Translations under genes and position numbers: made by a program | NCBI GenBank assembly: GCA_963675435.1 | Contig: OY776216.1 | Coordinates: forward strand, 3,596,001-3,660,000 | DNA: 64,000 nt | Reading direction: 5' to 3' | Source: Saccharicrinis sp963675435 | GTDB taxonomy: Bacteria > Bacteroidota > Bacteroidia > Bacteroidales > Marinilabiliaceae | Shown: one piece after another, positions 28,351-36,451 of the stretch | Layout: every line of letters starts with the position of its first letter | Position numbering within the stretch: the first letter of the stretch is position 1 | The notes under the pieces: model-generated | Database searches by the model: none | What the model was told of the DNA's origin: nothing | Seen by the model: the letters and a program-made list of their open reading frames with translations, nothing else

Positions 28351-29715
28351 CTACAATTCTCTATCAATATACATTTCGTAATTTAAGGGATTTCTTTTAA
28401 CCTTAATTGACGAAGCATTTAATAATGTTGGTATTTCAATGCTTTTCAATGATTCCTGAGCCATACTAGTTCCCCATATTAAATCCAAAGCAGTGGCAGT
28501 TAAAGCTTCATTTTCATCACCTAGTTGATGATCATAATCCTTATCCATAACTTTATAATCCGGAATTAATCCCTGACTATAATCAATAGAATTATTTTTG
28601 TTTTCAGCTCTGTATATAAGCGGTTGAATAGCCCAATTCAACCCTTCTTCATCTTCGATTGTAATAGATGCATAATACTTACCATGACTCTGTTCGCCTA
28701 TTTGAATTACATCCATATATGGCATTAATGAATACATCACCATTTCACTAGCAGAGGCTGTTCCACTTGTTGTTAAAACATAAAGTCTACTCAAGTTCAA
28801 GTCGTTTTCATACGATTCAAAATTATCAATAAAATAATCAGAATCTGCTCCATATTCCTCCTTTAGAAAGTCTGTGAGAATATCATTATAGGCCGTTCTG
28901 ATAAATAGGTCATTTTCCTTTAAAGTAGGCCCTATCATACCAGCCATTAATTTAGCAGATGAAACCGCTCCTCCTCCATTATATCGTAAATCCAGAATTA
29001 AATCGGTAATTCCCTCACTTTTAAAATTTGCAAAAACCTCTTTTAATTCATCATCAAAATCACTTATGAATGACGTATAAGCCAGGTAACCAACCTTATT
29101 TCCATTATTCTCAAATACCTTATTTACCAGAATCGGATTTATTTGTAATTCAGCAGCAGATAAACTAATAGATGGTGATACTTCCTCTATTAAACCATCT
29201 ACATAAACACCTAATCCAATGGTGGCTTCTTCGGCATAATAAAAATCATTAATGTTTTGTCGTGTTAAAAACTCACCATTATACTTAACAATCATATCTC
29301 CCCTTTTTAATCCGGCTATATCAGCAGGACTACCAGGCTCTACATATTCTACAAGTGCAACAACATCATTATCGTTATTTTCATAAGCCAAATAAAACAT
29401 CAATGAATACCCCATTTCTTTTCTAATGCCATCAAAATAAGCATATAGCGAATTCGCATCATCAGTTATATATGACCATTTATCAATATCATCAAAAACT
29501 AAATTATAAAAATACGCTTCTGAGTCCTTTTGTTTTAATGGATTTAAATTAGGCATCTCTAAATTCCATAAATAATATGCATCCATATTCTCTTTAATGA
29601 AATTATTAACCTTTATAGTCGTACTCGAAATATCACTATCTGAATCACATGATGTTACTACAACTAAAGCAATTAGTAGGATAAAAAGAATTCTTAATTT
29701 TAAAATTATTTTCAT
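28351..29715 (-). CDS. S41 family (C-terminal processing-type) peptidase lipoprotein (454 aa)
   Basis: A lipoprotein signal (ILLIALVVVTSCDSD) is followed by a PDZ domain (~residues 110-160, with EPGSPADIAGLKRGDMIVKYNG). The S41 core has LILDLRYNGGGAVSSAKLMAG and the catalytic serine in TTSGTASASEMVMYSL, then QIGEQSHGK. It should be a cell-envelope serine protease. The last strand region (GLIPDYKVMDKDYDHQLGDENEAL) is normal for the family. It is transcribed alone. Confidence 0.88.
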   Translation of the reverse strand: MKIILKLRILFILLIALVVVTSCDSDSDISSTTIKVNNFIKENMDAYYLWNLEMPNLNPLKQKDSEAYFYNLVFDDIDKWSYITDDANSLYAYFDGIRKEMGYSLMFYLAYENNDNDVVALVEYVEPGSPADIAGLKRGDMIVKYNGEFLTRQNINDFYYAEEATIGLGVYVDGLIEEVSPSISLSAAELQINPILVNKVFENNGNKVGYLAYTSFISDFDDELKEVFANFKSEGITDLILDLRYNGGGAVSSAKLMAGMIGPTLKENDLFIRTAYNDILTDFLKEEYGADSDYFIDNFESYENDLNLSRLYVLTTSGTASASEMVMYSLMPYMDVIQIGEQSHGKYYASITIEDEEGLNWAIQPLIYRAENKNNSIDYSQGLIPDYKVMDKDYDHQLGDENEALTATALDLIWGTSMAQESLKSIEIPTLLNASSIKVKRNPLNYEMYIDREL

Positions 29716-29812
29716 TATAAATACTATTTAGACTTTAAAAATAGTAAAACATTTAATTCTTTAGTTTTAAAACTGATCATTAGTATTATTTGGTTCAATA
29801 TCTGCATACGAA

Positions 29813-29843
29813 AAAAGGTTGCCTCAAAATGAAGCAACCTTTT
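29813..29843 (-). terminator. Terminator after purC
   Basis: AAAAGGTTGC pairs with GCAACCTTTT, with a T run on the minus strand. Confidence 0.8.
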
Positions 29844-29864
29844 ATAATAGTTTGATATCAGTTT

Positions 29865-30812
29865 CTATAAAGAAGCTAAATAATCATTTACATTTTTTTC
29901 AATTCTGGCAGCAACATCTTCAACATCTACTTTTTGAAATTTGTCACCAGTAATTTGCTCAAATAACTCAATATATCTTTCAGAAACAGAATTTACATAT
30001 TCTTCAGTCATTTCAGGAACTTGTTGTCCTTCTTTTCCCTGAAAACCGTTTTCAATTAACCACTGACGAACAAATTCTTTAGACAATTGCTTTTGTTTTT
30101 CACCTTTCTCTAATCTTTCCTGATATCCTTCAGTATAGAAGTAACGAGAAGAATCTGGTGTATGAATTTCATCTATTAAATAGATGTTACCATCTTTTTT
30201 ACCAAACTCATACTTAGTATCCACTAAAATCAATCCTTTTTCAGCAGCAATTTCTGTTCCTCGTTGGAATAATTCATATGTATATTTTTCCAACATTTCA
30301 TAGTCTTCTTTCGAAACTAAACCTTGTGATAAGATTTCCTCTTTTGAGATATCTTCATCATGACCCACATCTGCTTTTGTTGTAGGCGTAATAATAGGAG
30401 TTTCAAATTTTTGATTCTCTACCATACCTTCTGGAAGTGCAACACCACACAAACTTCTTTTACCTGCACTATACTCTCTCCATGCATGCCCCGTTAAATA
30501 TCCACGAATGACCATTTCTACTTTAAATGGTTCGCACATATGCCCAACTGTTACCATTGGATCCGGTGTAGCAATTTTCCAGTTAGGTAAGATATCTGAA
30601 GTTGCATCCAAAAACTTCTCTGCAATCTGATTCAAAACCTGACCTTTAAATGGAACTCCTTCTGGTAATACTACATCGAAAGCAGAAATCCTGTCTGAAA
30701 CAACCATTACCAAATATTGGTCGTCGATATTGTAAACATCCCTAACTTTTCCAACATAATGCCCTTTTTGATTAGGGAACTGAAAATTGTTCTGAACAAT
30801 TGCTTTAGTCAT
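29865..30812 (-). CDS. purC: Phosphoribosylaminoimidazole-succinocarboxamide synthase
   Basis: The 315-aa SAICAR synthetase joins CAIR and aspartate with ATP in purine synthesis. Recognisable stretches are KGHYVGKVRDVYNI, VVSDRISAFDVVLPEG, EMVIRGYLTGHAWREYS, ILVDTKYEFGKK and IDEIHTPDSSRYFY. Length fits the longer, eukaryote-like purC form of Bacteroidota. It is a single gene. Confidence 0.95.
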   Translation of the reverse strand: MTKAIVQNNFQFPNQKGHYVGKVRDVYNIDDQYLVMVVSDRISAFDVVLPEGVPFKGQVLNQIAEKFLDATSDILPNWKIATPDPMVTVGHMCEPFKVEMVIRGYLTGHAWREYSAGKRSLCGVALPEGMVENQKFETPIITPTTKADVGHDEDISKEEILSQGLVSKEDYEMLEKYTYELFQRGTEIAAEKGLILVDTKYEFGKKDGNIYLIDEIHTPDSSRYFYTEGYQERLEKGEKQKQLSKEFVRQWLIENGFQGKEGQQVPEMTEEYVNSVSERYIELFEQITGDKFQKVDVEDVAARIEKNVNDYLASL

Positions 30813-30903
30813 TTCTCGATTATTATTATAATTAAACTTAATGTTACCATTTTATTTTAAGAAAGAATAATTACTCTTTCATGCCTTATCAACAACAAAA
30901 CTA

Positions 30904-31779
30904 CTATAAAAGTTTATCTAGTTCTGCAGCTTCCTTTTTCATATCCAGACGTAGATAAGTATTCTTTAAATATCTTACATACTTCTTTTCGTTGGGATAT
31001 TGCTTATGCAGTACTTCAAATTCGTCTTTTGCAATTCTGAAATTAGCTGAAATCTTTTTCAATTCTCTTTTAAGATAAACATAAGCAGTATAGTTTTTAT
31101 CCTTATTATATTTAGCCATTTCATTCTTATACCAATTTTCAGCAAAATCATAATAGTACAAGGCTTTATATTCCCTAGCCTTATAATACTCAGGATTTAC
31201 TTTTACTAAATCACTACAAAATTTAATGGCTTCTTTTTTTCTGCCAAGTGTTTCTAAAGCATTAATATATTCCATACTCTGTGATTCGGTAGGATTACTC
31301 AAATTTGCAAAAGCCGAAACTATATTATCCTGATTCCCATTTCTAACTTCATTATCAAACACTTTAACATTGTAATACTGCTTGGCCCCATTATCTTTCA
31401 AATAATCTGCATATTTATTTAATATAGTTGACAAATTATTTCCTGATGTATTTTCAGTAGCTTCAATTAGCCCTTTAACACTAGATAATGTTACAGAATC
31501 GGTTAATGCTAACTTATAGTATTTTATGGCATTGTTATAGTTGCTTAACTCTAATGCACTGGTGGCAGCATTAACATAAAAACTATAAGGAATATCTAGA
31601 TTCGCCTCCTGATACTTTTCTATCAATGAACTATATCTGTCATAGGCATATGCAAAATTACCTTGTGTGTACTCATTCTCTGCACTTAATTGTTCTGTTT
31701 GAAGTTGTTTTAATGGATTACAACTAAATAGTCCTAATCCTAATAAAGCAGTAATTATTATGTTTTTTAATGATTCCAT
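30904..31779 (-). CDS. TPR-type lipoprotein (291 aa)
   Basis: The N-terminus NIIITALLGLGLFSCNP is a lipoprotein signal. The rest is helical with TPR-like pairs such as GNFAYAYDRYSSLIEKYQE, NYNNAIKYYKLAL and KEAIKFCSDLVKVNPEYYKA. Such proteins act as envelope scaffolds. No specific partner is indicated; its function is unknown. Confidence 0.6.
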   Translation of the reverse strand: MESLKNIIITALLGLGLFSCNPLKQLQTEQLSAENEYTQGNFAYAYDRYSSLIEKYQEANLDIPYSFYVNAATSALELSNYNNAIKYYKLALTDSVTLSSVKGLIEATENTSGNNLSTILNKYADYLKDNGAKQYYNVKVFDNEVRNGNQDNIVSAFANLSNPTESQSMEYINALETLGRKKEAIKFCSDLVKVNPEYYKAREYKALYYYDFAENWYKNEMAKYNKDKNYTAYVYLKRELKKISANFRIAKDEFEVLHKQYPNEKKYVRYLKNTYLRLDMKKEAAELDKLL

Positions 31780-31973
31780 ATTCGTAAAATGTTGTGTTTT
31801 ATTATTTAGGATAAATACATACTCTAAAATCCATCAATAAGATTCGCTTAAACATGTATGTGTTGTGTTTTTTCTTTTGGGCAAAGATAAAAAAAAGCAT
31901 ATTGAAAGCCAGTACTTTTAGTATTTCTGTTATTTTTTTTGATAATTTTTAATGGTATTGTAAAATTTAATTC

Positions 31974-31981
31974 TATTTTTG
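31974..31981 (+). promoter_or_regulatory. Putative -7 box of the tRNA-Trp gene
   Basis: TATTTTTG fits TAnnTTTG, 30 nt before the tRNA 5' end. Confidence 0.4.
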
Positions 31982-32011
31982 CAACCGCATTTGAAAAGAC
32001 AAGTGTATTAC

Positions 32012-32084
32012 ACGGGTTTAGCTCAGTTGGTAGAGCACTGGTCTCCAAAACCAGGTGTCAGGAGTTCGAGTCTCTTAACCCGTG
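32012..32084 (+). tRNA. tRNA-Trp(CCA)
   Basis: The acceptor is ACGGGTT/AACCCGT with discriminator G. The D arm is GCTCAGTTGGTAGAGC and the anticodon stem CTGGT/ACCAG with loop CTCCAAA (anticodon CCA). The T loop is TTCGAGT. It is 73 nt. Confidence 0.95.
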
Positions 32085-32086
32085 CA

Positions 32087-32114
32087 AAGCCCAACAAAAT
32101 TGTTGGGCTTTTTT
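32087..32114 (+). terminator. Terminator after tRNA-Trp
   Basis: AAGCCCAACA pairs with TGTTGGGCTT around AAAT, then T's. Confidence 0.8.
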
Positions 32115-32129
32115 ATATATTTATATTTT

Positions 32130-32217
<88 letters not shown>

Positions 32218-32220
32218 TGA

Positions 32221-32275
32221 GCGTTTAAGTAAATAAACGCAAAACCCTGTAAGTCAACACTTACAGGGTTTTTTT
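32221..32275 (+). terminator. tRNA-Ser terminator supplied by the island
   Basis: A GCGTTTA/TAAACGC hairpin (32221-32240) is followed by AACCCTGTAAG/CTTACAGGGTT (32243-32270) and a T run. These lie just inside attL, so the island provides the terminator for the rebuilt tRNA. Confidence 0.8.
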
Positions 32276-32314
32276 ATGCGCAAATGTGTGCACAAAAAAG
32301 CAGAAAAAAGCACA

Positions 32315-32369
32315 TTTCGAGGTGGACTTCAGGTGGACTAAGAATTCACAATTTTAGTCCACCTCGAAA
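32315..32369. promoter_or_regulatory. Left-end integrase arm-site candidates
   Basis: AGGTGGACT occurs at 32320-32328 and 32331-32339 and inverted (AGTCCACCT) at 32356-32364. The first and last extend to a perfect 14-bp inverted repeat (32315-32328/32356-32369). The same word occurs three times at the right end. Confidence 0.6.
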
Positions 32370-32462
32370 AATCTAAAATTCACTGTAGTACCTGCTATGT
32401 CTTAGTTTTTGATTCCTTCTTGATGAACTCATAGGTATAATTTCACACCAAAATTTATTATT

Positions 32463-33680
32463 ATGAGTAAGCTAGAAAATGACACATGGATCTTGTTCTA
32501 CATCAAAAGAACTAAATTGCTAAAAAACGGTGATGCACCCATCTTCGTGCGCATTACCATTAACAAAGAAAGAACCGAATTTGGTTTAAAGAAGAGCGTT
32601 GCTCCAAAGCTATGGGATGACTCCAAACAGCGCGCTAAAGGAAAATCCACATCTGCCGATGAAATAAATGCTGCGATAGAGAAAACCATCAAAAAAATTG
32701 AGGCAACAACAACTTACCTATCCATGCAAGATGTGGAATTAACATCTGAATTGATCAAAGAAAATATCGTTGGTAAAAAAGAAGATAGGCGCACAATTCT
32801 AAAAATTTTTAAGACACATAACGAAAATGCACGAAAACTGATAGGTATAGATTTCGCTGAAGATACAGTCGAACGCTATGAAACTAGTTATATGCATACA
32901 AAAAACTTTATTAAGTGGCAGTATAAGCGTGAAGATATGCCATTAGATCAAATCAACCCTCACTTTATTAGCAACTACGAACTATACTTTAAAACAGTAA
33001 GAAACTGCTCGCATAATACAACAGTCAAATACCTTAAAAACTTTAAAAAAATTGTTCGAATTGCGCTAAGTAACGATTGGATGAAGAAAGACCCATTTGT
33101 AAATATTAAATTAATATTAGAGCCAGTAGATCCTGTTTTTCTAACTAACGAAGAGCTACTAACAATCATCAATAAAAAGATTACAATAAAAAGGATTGAG
33201 CAAGTCCGGGATGTATTTGTATTTTGTTGCTTTACCGGCTTAGCCTTTTCTGATGTAAAAACATTAAGATCTAAGCATTTTTCTTTAGAAAACGACATGG
33301 ATACCTGGATAAACAAAAAGCGCACAAAAACAGGTCAATTAAGTACCGTTTTAGTACTTGATGCAGCTAAGCGATTGCTAGAAAAGTATAAAAACCATCC
33401 TGACATTACAGAAAAGGGAATGTTATTACCAGTAATAAGCAACCAAAAGATGAACCAGTATTTAAAAGAAATTGCAGATATATGTGGAATAGACAAAAAC
33501 ATTTCTTCTCATTCCGCCAGACATACATTTGCAACTACTGTTTTGTTAGAAAATGATGTTCCAATAGAAGTAGTATCAAAAGCTCTCGGTCATTCTAATA
33601 TTAAAATCACCCAACATTATGCGCGAACAACACAGAAGTTAATTAAAAGGAATATGGAGAAAATTAAAAGTTTGTATTAA
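32463..33680 (+). CDS. Tyrosine recombinase / island integrase (405 aa)
   Basis: An N-terminal Arm-DNA-binding region (FVRITINKERTEFGLKKSV) and a SAM-like core-binding domain (~110-205) precede the catalytic domain. The box II part is HSARHTFATTVL with LGHSNIKITQHYA carrying H and the nucleophile Tyr. The place of the usual first Arg reads CCFTGLAFSDVKTL, i.e. Arg is replaced, as known for Bacteroidota integrases such as IntDOT. Position next to attL identifies it as the enzyme that integrates this island into tRNA-Ser. Confidence 0.92.
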   Translation: MSKLENDTWILFYIKRTKLLKNGDAPIFVRITINKERTEFGLKKSVAPKLWDDSKQRAKGKSTSADEINAAIEKTIKKIEATTTYLSMQDVELTSELIKENIVGKKEDRRTILKIFKTHNENARKLIGIDFAEDTVERYETSYMHTKNFIKWQYKREDMPLDQINPHFISNYELYFKTVRNCSHNTTVKYLKNFKKIVRIALSNDWMKKDPFVNIKLILEPVDPVFLTNEELLTIINKKITIKRIEQVRDVFVFCCFTGLAFSDVKTLRSKHFSLENDMDTWINKKRTKTGQLSTVLVLDAAKRLLEKYKNHPDITEKGMLLPVISNQKMNQYLKEIADICGIDKNISSHSARHTFATTVLLENDVPIEVVSKALGHSNIKITQHYARTTQKLIKRNMEKIKSLY

Positions 33681-33691
33681 AACCATAGTAA

Positions 33692-33735
33692 AAGCGCAGA
33701 TTTAGCAAAAAGAAAGCTAAAAACTGCGCTTCTAT
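33692..33735 (+). terminator. Terminator after the integrase gene
   Basis: AAGCGCAG (33692-33699) pairs with CTGCGCTT (33724-33731), with an inner TAGC/GCTA pair. A near-identical stem recurs at 34565. The following gap to 33943 holds a short TTGCACGCTCATTG-type repeat that resembles the arrays at 34.65-35.08 kb. Confidence 0.7.
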
Positions 33736-33943
33736 TAACTCCTCCAATGGTTAGTTGCCCGTCCATTGTACGCAACTTGAACGTTGATTTTTAGCAGGTT
33801 AGTCAATATTTATCATTACACGTATTAAACTGGCTGTTGCTCGCTTGTTGGCCGTACGTTGCACGCTCATTGATGGTTCTTGCAAATAAATAATTTAGCG
33901 CATTTTTGTAGGATTAATCACTATATTTCAAAATATACACACA

Positions 33944-34249
33944 ATGAAAGACCTTCTTAAAAATTTACCGGAAAATGTAAACATTACGGTTTCAAAACAA
34001 GATCTAATCGAATTTGCAAATTCATTAATTAAAAGTTACACTCAGAGCAATAAAGAACCAGGTGGAAAGCACACCATCTTCAAAAGCATTATAAACGTAA
34101 ATGACGCTGTTCTATTAACTGGATTATCAAAATCGACTATATATCAAAAAGTATGCAAGGGAGCAATGCCTCACTACAAAAGAGGTGGAAAACTATATTT
34201 TAAATCTGAAGAATTAGAAGATTGGCTGCTTGAAAATAAAGTTGCTTAA
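33944..34249 (+). CDS. HTH_17 (excisionase-type) protein (101 aa)
   Basis: After a 45-residue head (LPENVNITVSKQDLIEFANSLI) the C-terminal half is a MerR/excisionase-like winged helix: INVNDAVLLTGLSKSTIYQKVCKGAMPHYKRGGKLYFKSEELEDWL. Such proteins bind element ends to direct excision or act as repressors. It is a paralogue of the gene at 35153 (shared head and helix-turn-helix); the two flank a repeat-rich 900-bp gap. Excision control is inferred from its place next to the integrase. Confidence 0.8.
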   Translation: MKDLLKNLPENVNITVSKQDLIEFANSLIKSYTQSNKEPGGKHTIFKSIINVNDAVLLTGLSKSTIYQKVCKGAMPHYKRGGKLYFKSEELEDWLLENKVA

Positions 34250-34564
34250 GACTCCTAATTATTTACACTTCATATTACTATAAAAAACAAATTTGATGCG
34301 CATTTATTACTAAAGTCATAACCTATAAATGTGCATTTCTTTTCTCTTGCAATGCATAATTACTCGCTCATTGACTGTTCATTGCTAATAAACATTTAAA
34401 CACTTGCACAAAACTAACAGATTTAAAGAATAGAAGAATCATCTCTTAAAAAGAGATAGTTCGATAATATATTATTGAGCACTTTTGGGAAAATAGGAAG
34501 TAGAGTTTTAAGTAAAACGTATTTAGAGGAAGCAAAATAATTTCAAGACATACAAATATATTTT

Positions 34565-34607
34565 AAAGCGCAGTAGAGGCAATAAACAAGCTGAAACTGC
34601 GCTTTTT
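34565..34607 (+). terminator. Terminator downstream of the first HTH gene
   Basis: AAAGCGCAGT pairs with ACTGCGCTTT and runs into T's. It lies ~315 nt beyond the HTH stop, leaving a long untranslated stretch (34250-34564) in which I see only an imperfect ATGCGCATTTAT/ATAAATGTGCAT inverted repeat. Confidence 0.65.
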
Positions 34608-34653
34608 CTATTTATTCAACTATATATTGCGCGTGGTTTGTAGGTCTATAATT

Positions 34654-35080
34654 GTTGATTATCATGTAATTGCATGTTTTTATATTTAAAATACCACCAA
34701 TGTTTTGTTGATGGCTCATTGACCGTTCGTTGCATGAACCATGCTCGTTGATTATCAGCCAATTAGATCATACTCAACTATTATCCCATCAAAAATATGT
34801 TGCTCGGTTATTGCTTGGGCATTGCACGCACGAGCAATGGTTTATTGATGGTTTGTTGCACGTTCATGTTGGTTGATTATCATGCAATTGCATATTTATA
34901 TACTTTAAAGCTCTAACAATGTTTTGTTGCACGCTCATTGCTGATTCTTTACACGGTCACTGCACGCTGATTACTAGGCGATTATACCGCACTATGATTT
35001 TATACCCATCAAACATATATTGTACGGTTGTTGCGTGGGCATTGCACGTACGAGCAATGGTTTATTGATGGTTTGTTGCA
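34654..35080. repeat. Two degenerate ~208-bp tandem direct repeats, non-coding
   Basis: Copy A (34654-34860) and copy B (34872-35080) both start GTTGATTATCATG and end in the same 43-bp tail (TTGCACG, ACGAGCAATGG, TTTATTGATGG, TTTGTTGCA) with one mismatch; the period is ~218-220 bp. The tail contains CATTGC/GCAATG inverted arms. The middle parts have diverged. Short related words recur at 33840-33890 and 34360-34390. No ORF is present. They could be protein-binding sites for the flanking HTH proteins, an origin, or a non-coding RNA. Confidence 0.6.
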
Positions 35081-35152
35081 GGTCATTTGCATCGGAAATT
35101 TGATTAATGTAGGTTACATACTTTTATGCATTTAATTTTAAAATAGATAATC

Positions 35153-35542
35153 ATGCAAAACTTAATTGAAAATTTACCGGATAATATAAATATAACTGTA
35201 ACAAAGCAAGATCTAATTGATTTTGCTGATTACATAATTTCCAGGGTTATACTAGATTCCAATGAATCCATTGAAAAATCCTCAACTGAGAATTTACAAA
35301 TCCCAAAGAAAAAGGTTCTGAACATTGAAGAAACTTCTGAATTTATTGGTTTAACAACTAGAACAATATATAAGAAAACTTCTGAAGGATTAATTCCTCA
35401 TTACAAACAAAGCGGTAAACTTTATTTTAAAGTTGATGAATTAGAGGAATGGATGACGAAAGAAAAAGGCTTCAGCAAAGAGGAGATAAGAAAACAAGCG
35501 GCTAATTACATTATGAATCAAGAATTTAAAAAGAAGTATTGA
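35153..35542 (+). CDS. HTH_17 (excisionase-type) protein, paralogue (129 aa)
   Basis: It has the same head as the protein at 33944 (ENLPDNINITVTKQDLIDFADYI) and the same winged helix (LNIEETSEFIGLTTRTIYKKTSEGLIPHYKQSGKLYFKVDELEEWM split here by the DNA-binding turn), plus a basic 25-residue tail. Roles in excision or transcriptional control of the island are likely (inference). The acetyltransferase gene follows closely. Confidence 0.8.
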   Translation: MQNLIENLPDNINITVTKQDLIDFADYIISRVILDSNESIEKSSTENLQIPKKKVLNIEETSEFIGLTTRTIYKKTSEGLIPHYKQSGKLYFKVDELEEWMTKEKGFSKEEIRKQAANYIMNQEFKKKY

Positions 35543-35600
35543 TTTGATAATTATAAATCATGATGATTACTACTTTTGTGCATATAAACTATATTTTAAT

Positions 35601-36332
35601 ATGAGTAAAGAAAACAATAAAGATAAGGTTGAAATAGTTTATGAACTATCATTAAGTCAAAGTAAAGATCTTTACAACTGGATTGCTGATGAAGATTTAA
35701 GTTGCTTTGCAGATAAGCTGAATATGATAATTGACCATGCAAAAAAAGGAGAACTATTAATTTTATTGCATAACAAATATCCGGTTGGATATGCATCTAT
35801 AAGAATTGAATCTAAATACATTGCAAAAATAGTATTAGCAGAAATTCACCCTCAGTATAGAGGAAAGGGATACGGAAGGCTATTAGTCGATCATATACTT
35901 TCTCTTTATAAAAAGAAAGGTTGTTTAGTAGTAGAAATAGAAAGTAAAAATCATGATTCCGATACTTTTGGGACAAAAATGAACTTTGTAGATTTTCCTA
36001 CAAACTTCCGGACAAAAAGAAAAACCATGTACCACATCTTGATTTCAAACTTAGAATATGCTACAAGTATAAATGATGCAGATGAAGTTATTAAACTTTG
36101 GGACTCTGGTGTAATTCGTTCAAACACTCCTGCAAACTGGATATGGAAAATTGAGTATAAGGATAATTCAAATTTATTAAAAACGCCAATTATCCACCCT
36201 GCGCATTTTGATTGGAAAATACAATGGAGTAACGGAAATGAAATCTTTCAAAATACCATAATGAAAAATTTTGATTCTCCTCCAATTGAATTTGGGAACT
36301 ATATAATCATATCAGAATTACATAAGGAATAA
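35601..36332 (+). CDS. GNAT-fold acetyltransferase with C-terminal extension (243 aa)
   Basis: I start at ATG 35601 because the upstream part of the frame opens with TTG and lacks family character. Residues ~20-150 are a GNAT domain; the acetyl-CoA loop is QYRGKGYGRLLVDHIL. The last ~80 residues (VIRSNTPANWIWKIEYKDN) match no family I know. The substrate is unknown. It is island cargo and is convergent with the helicase gene. Confidence 0.7.
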   Translation: MSKENNKDKVEIVYELSLSQSKDLYNWIADEDLSCFADKLNMIIDHAKKGELLILLHNKYPVGYASIRIESKYIAKIVLAEIHPQYRGKGYGRLLVDHILSLYKKKGCLVVEIESKNHDSDTFGTKMNFVDFPTNFRTKRKTMYHILISNLEYATSINDADEVIKLWDSGVIRSNTPANWIWKIEYKDNSNLLKTPIIHPAHFDWKIQWSNGNEIFQNTIMKNFDSPPIEFGNYIIISELHKE

Positions 36333-36451
36333 CTTTTCTATGTTAAATGAGATTACATGAATATTAAATATTCTTTGGTTAAAACACAGCTTCCCTCTTT
36401 TCGCAAAAAGTAATACGAAGTAAGTCTTGACTAAAGCAATGTTTCGAGACA

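Noticed and set aside
34654..35080. Possible CRISPR array
   Set aside because: The repeated units are ~208 bp in two degenerate copies, with no short identical repeats separated by unique spacers and no cas genes.
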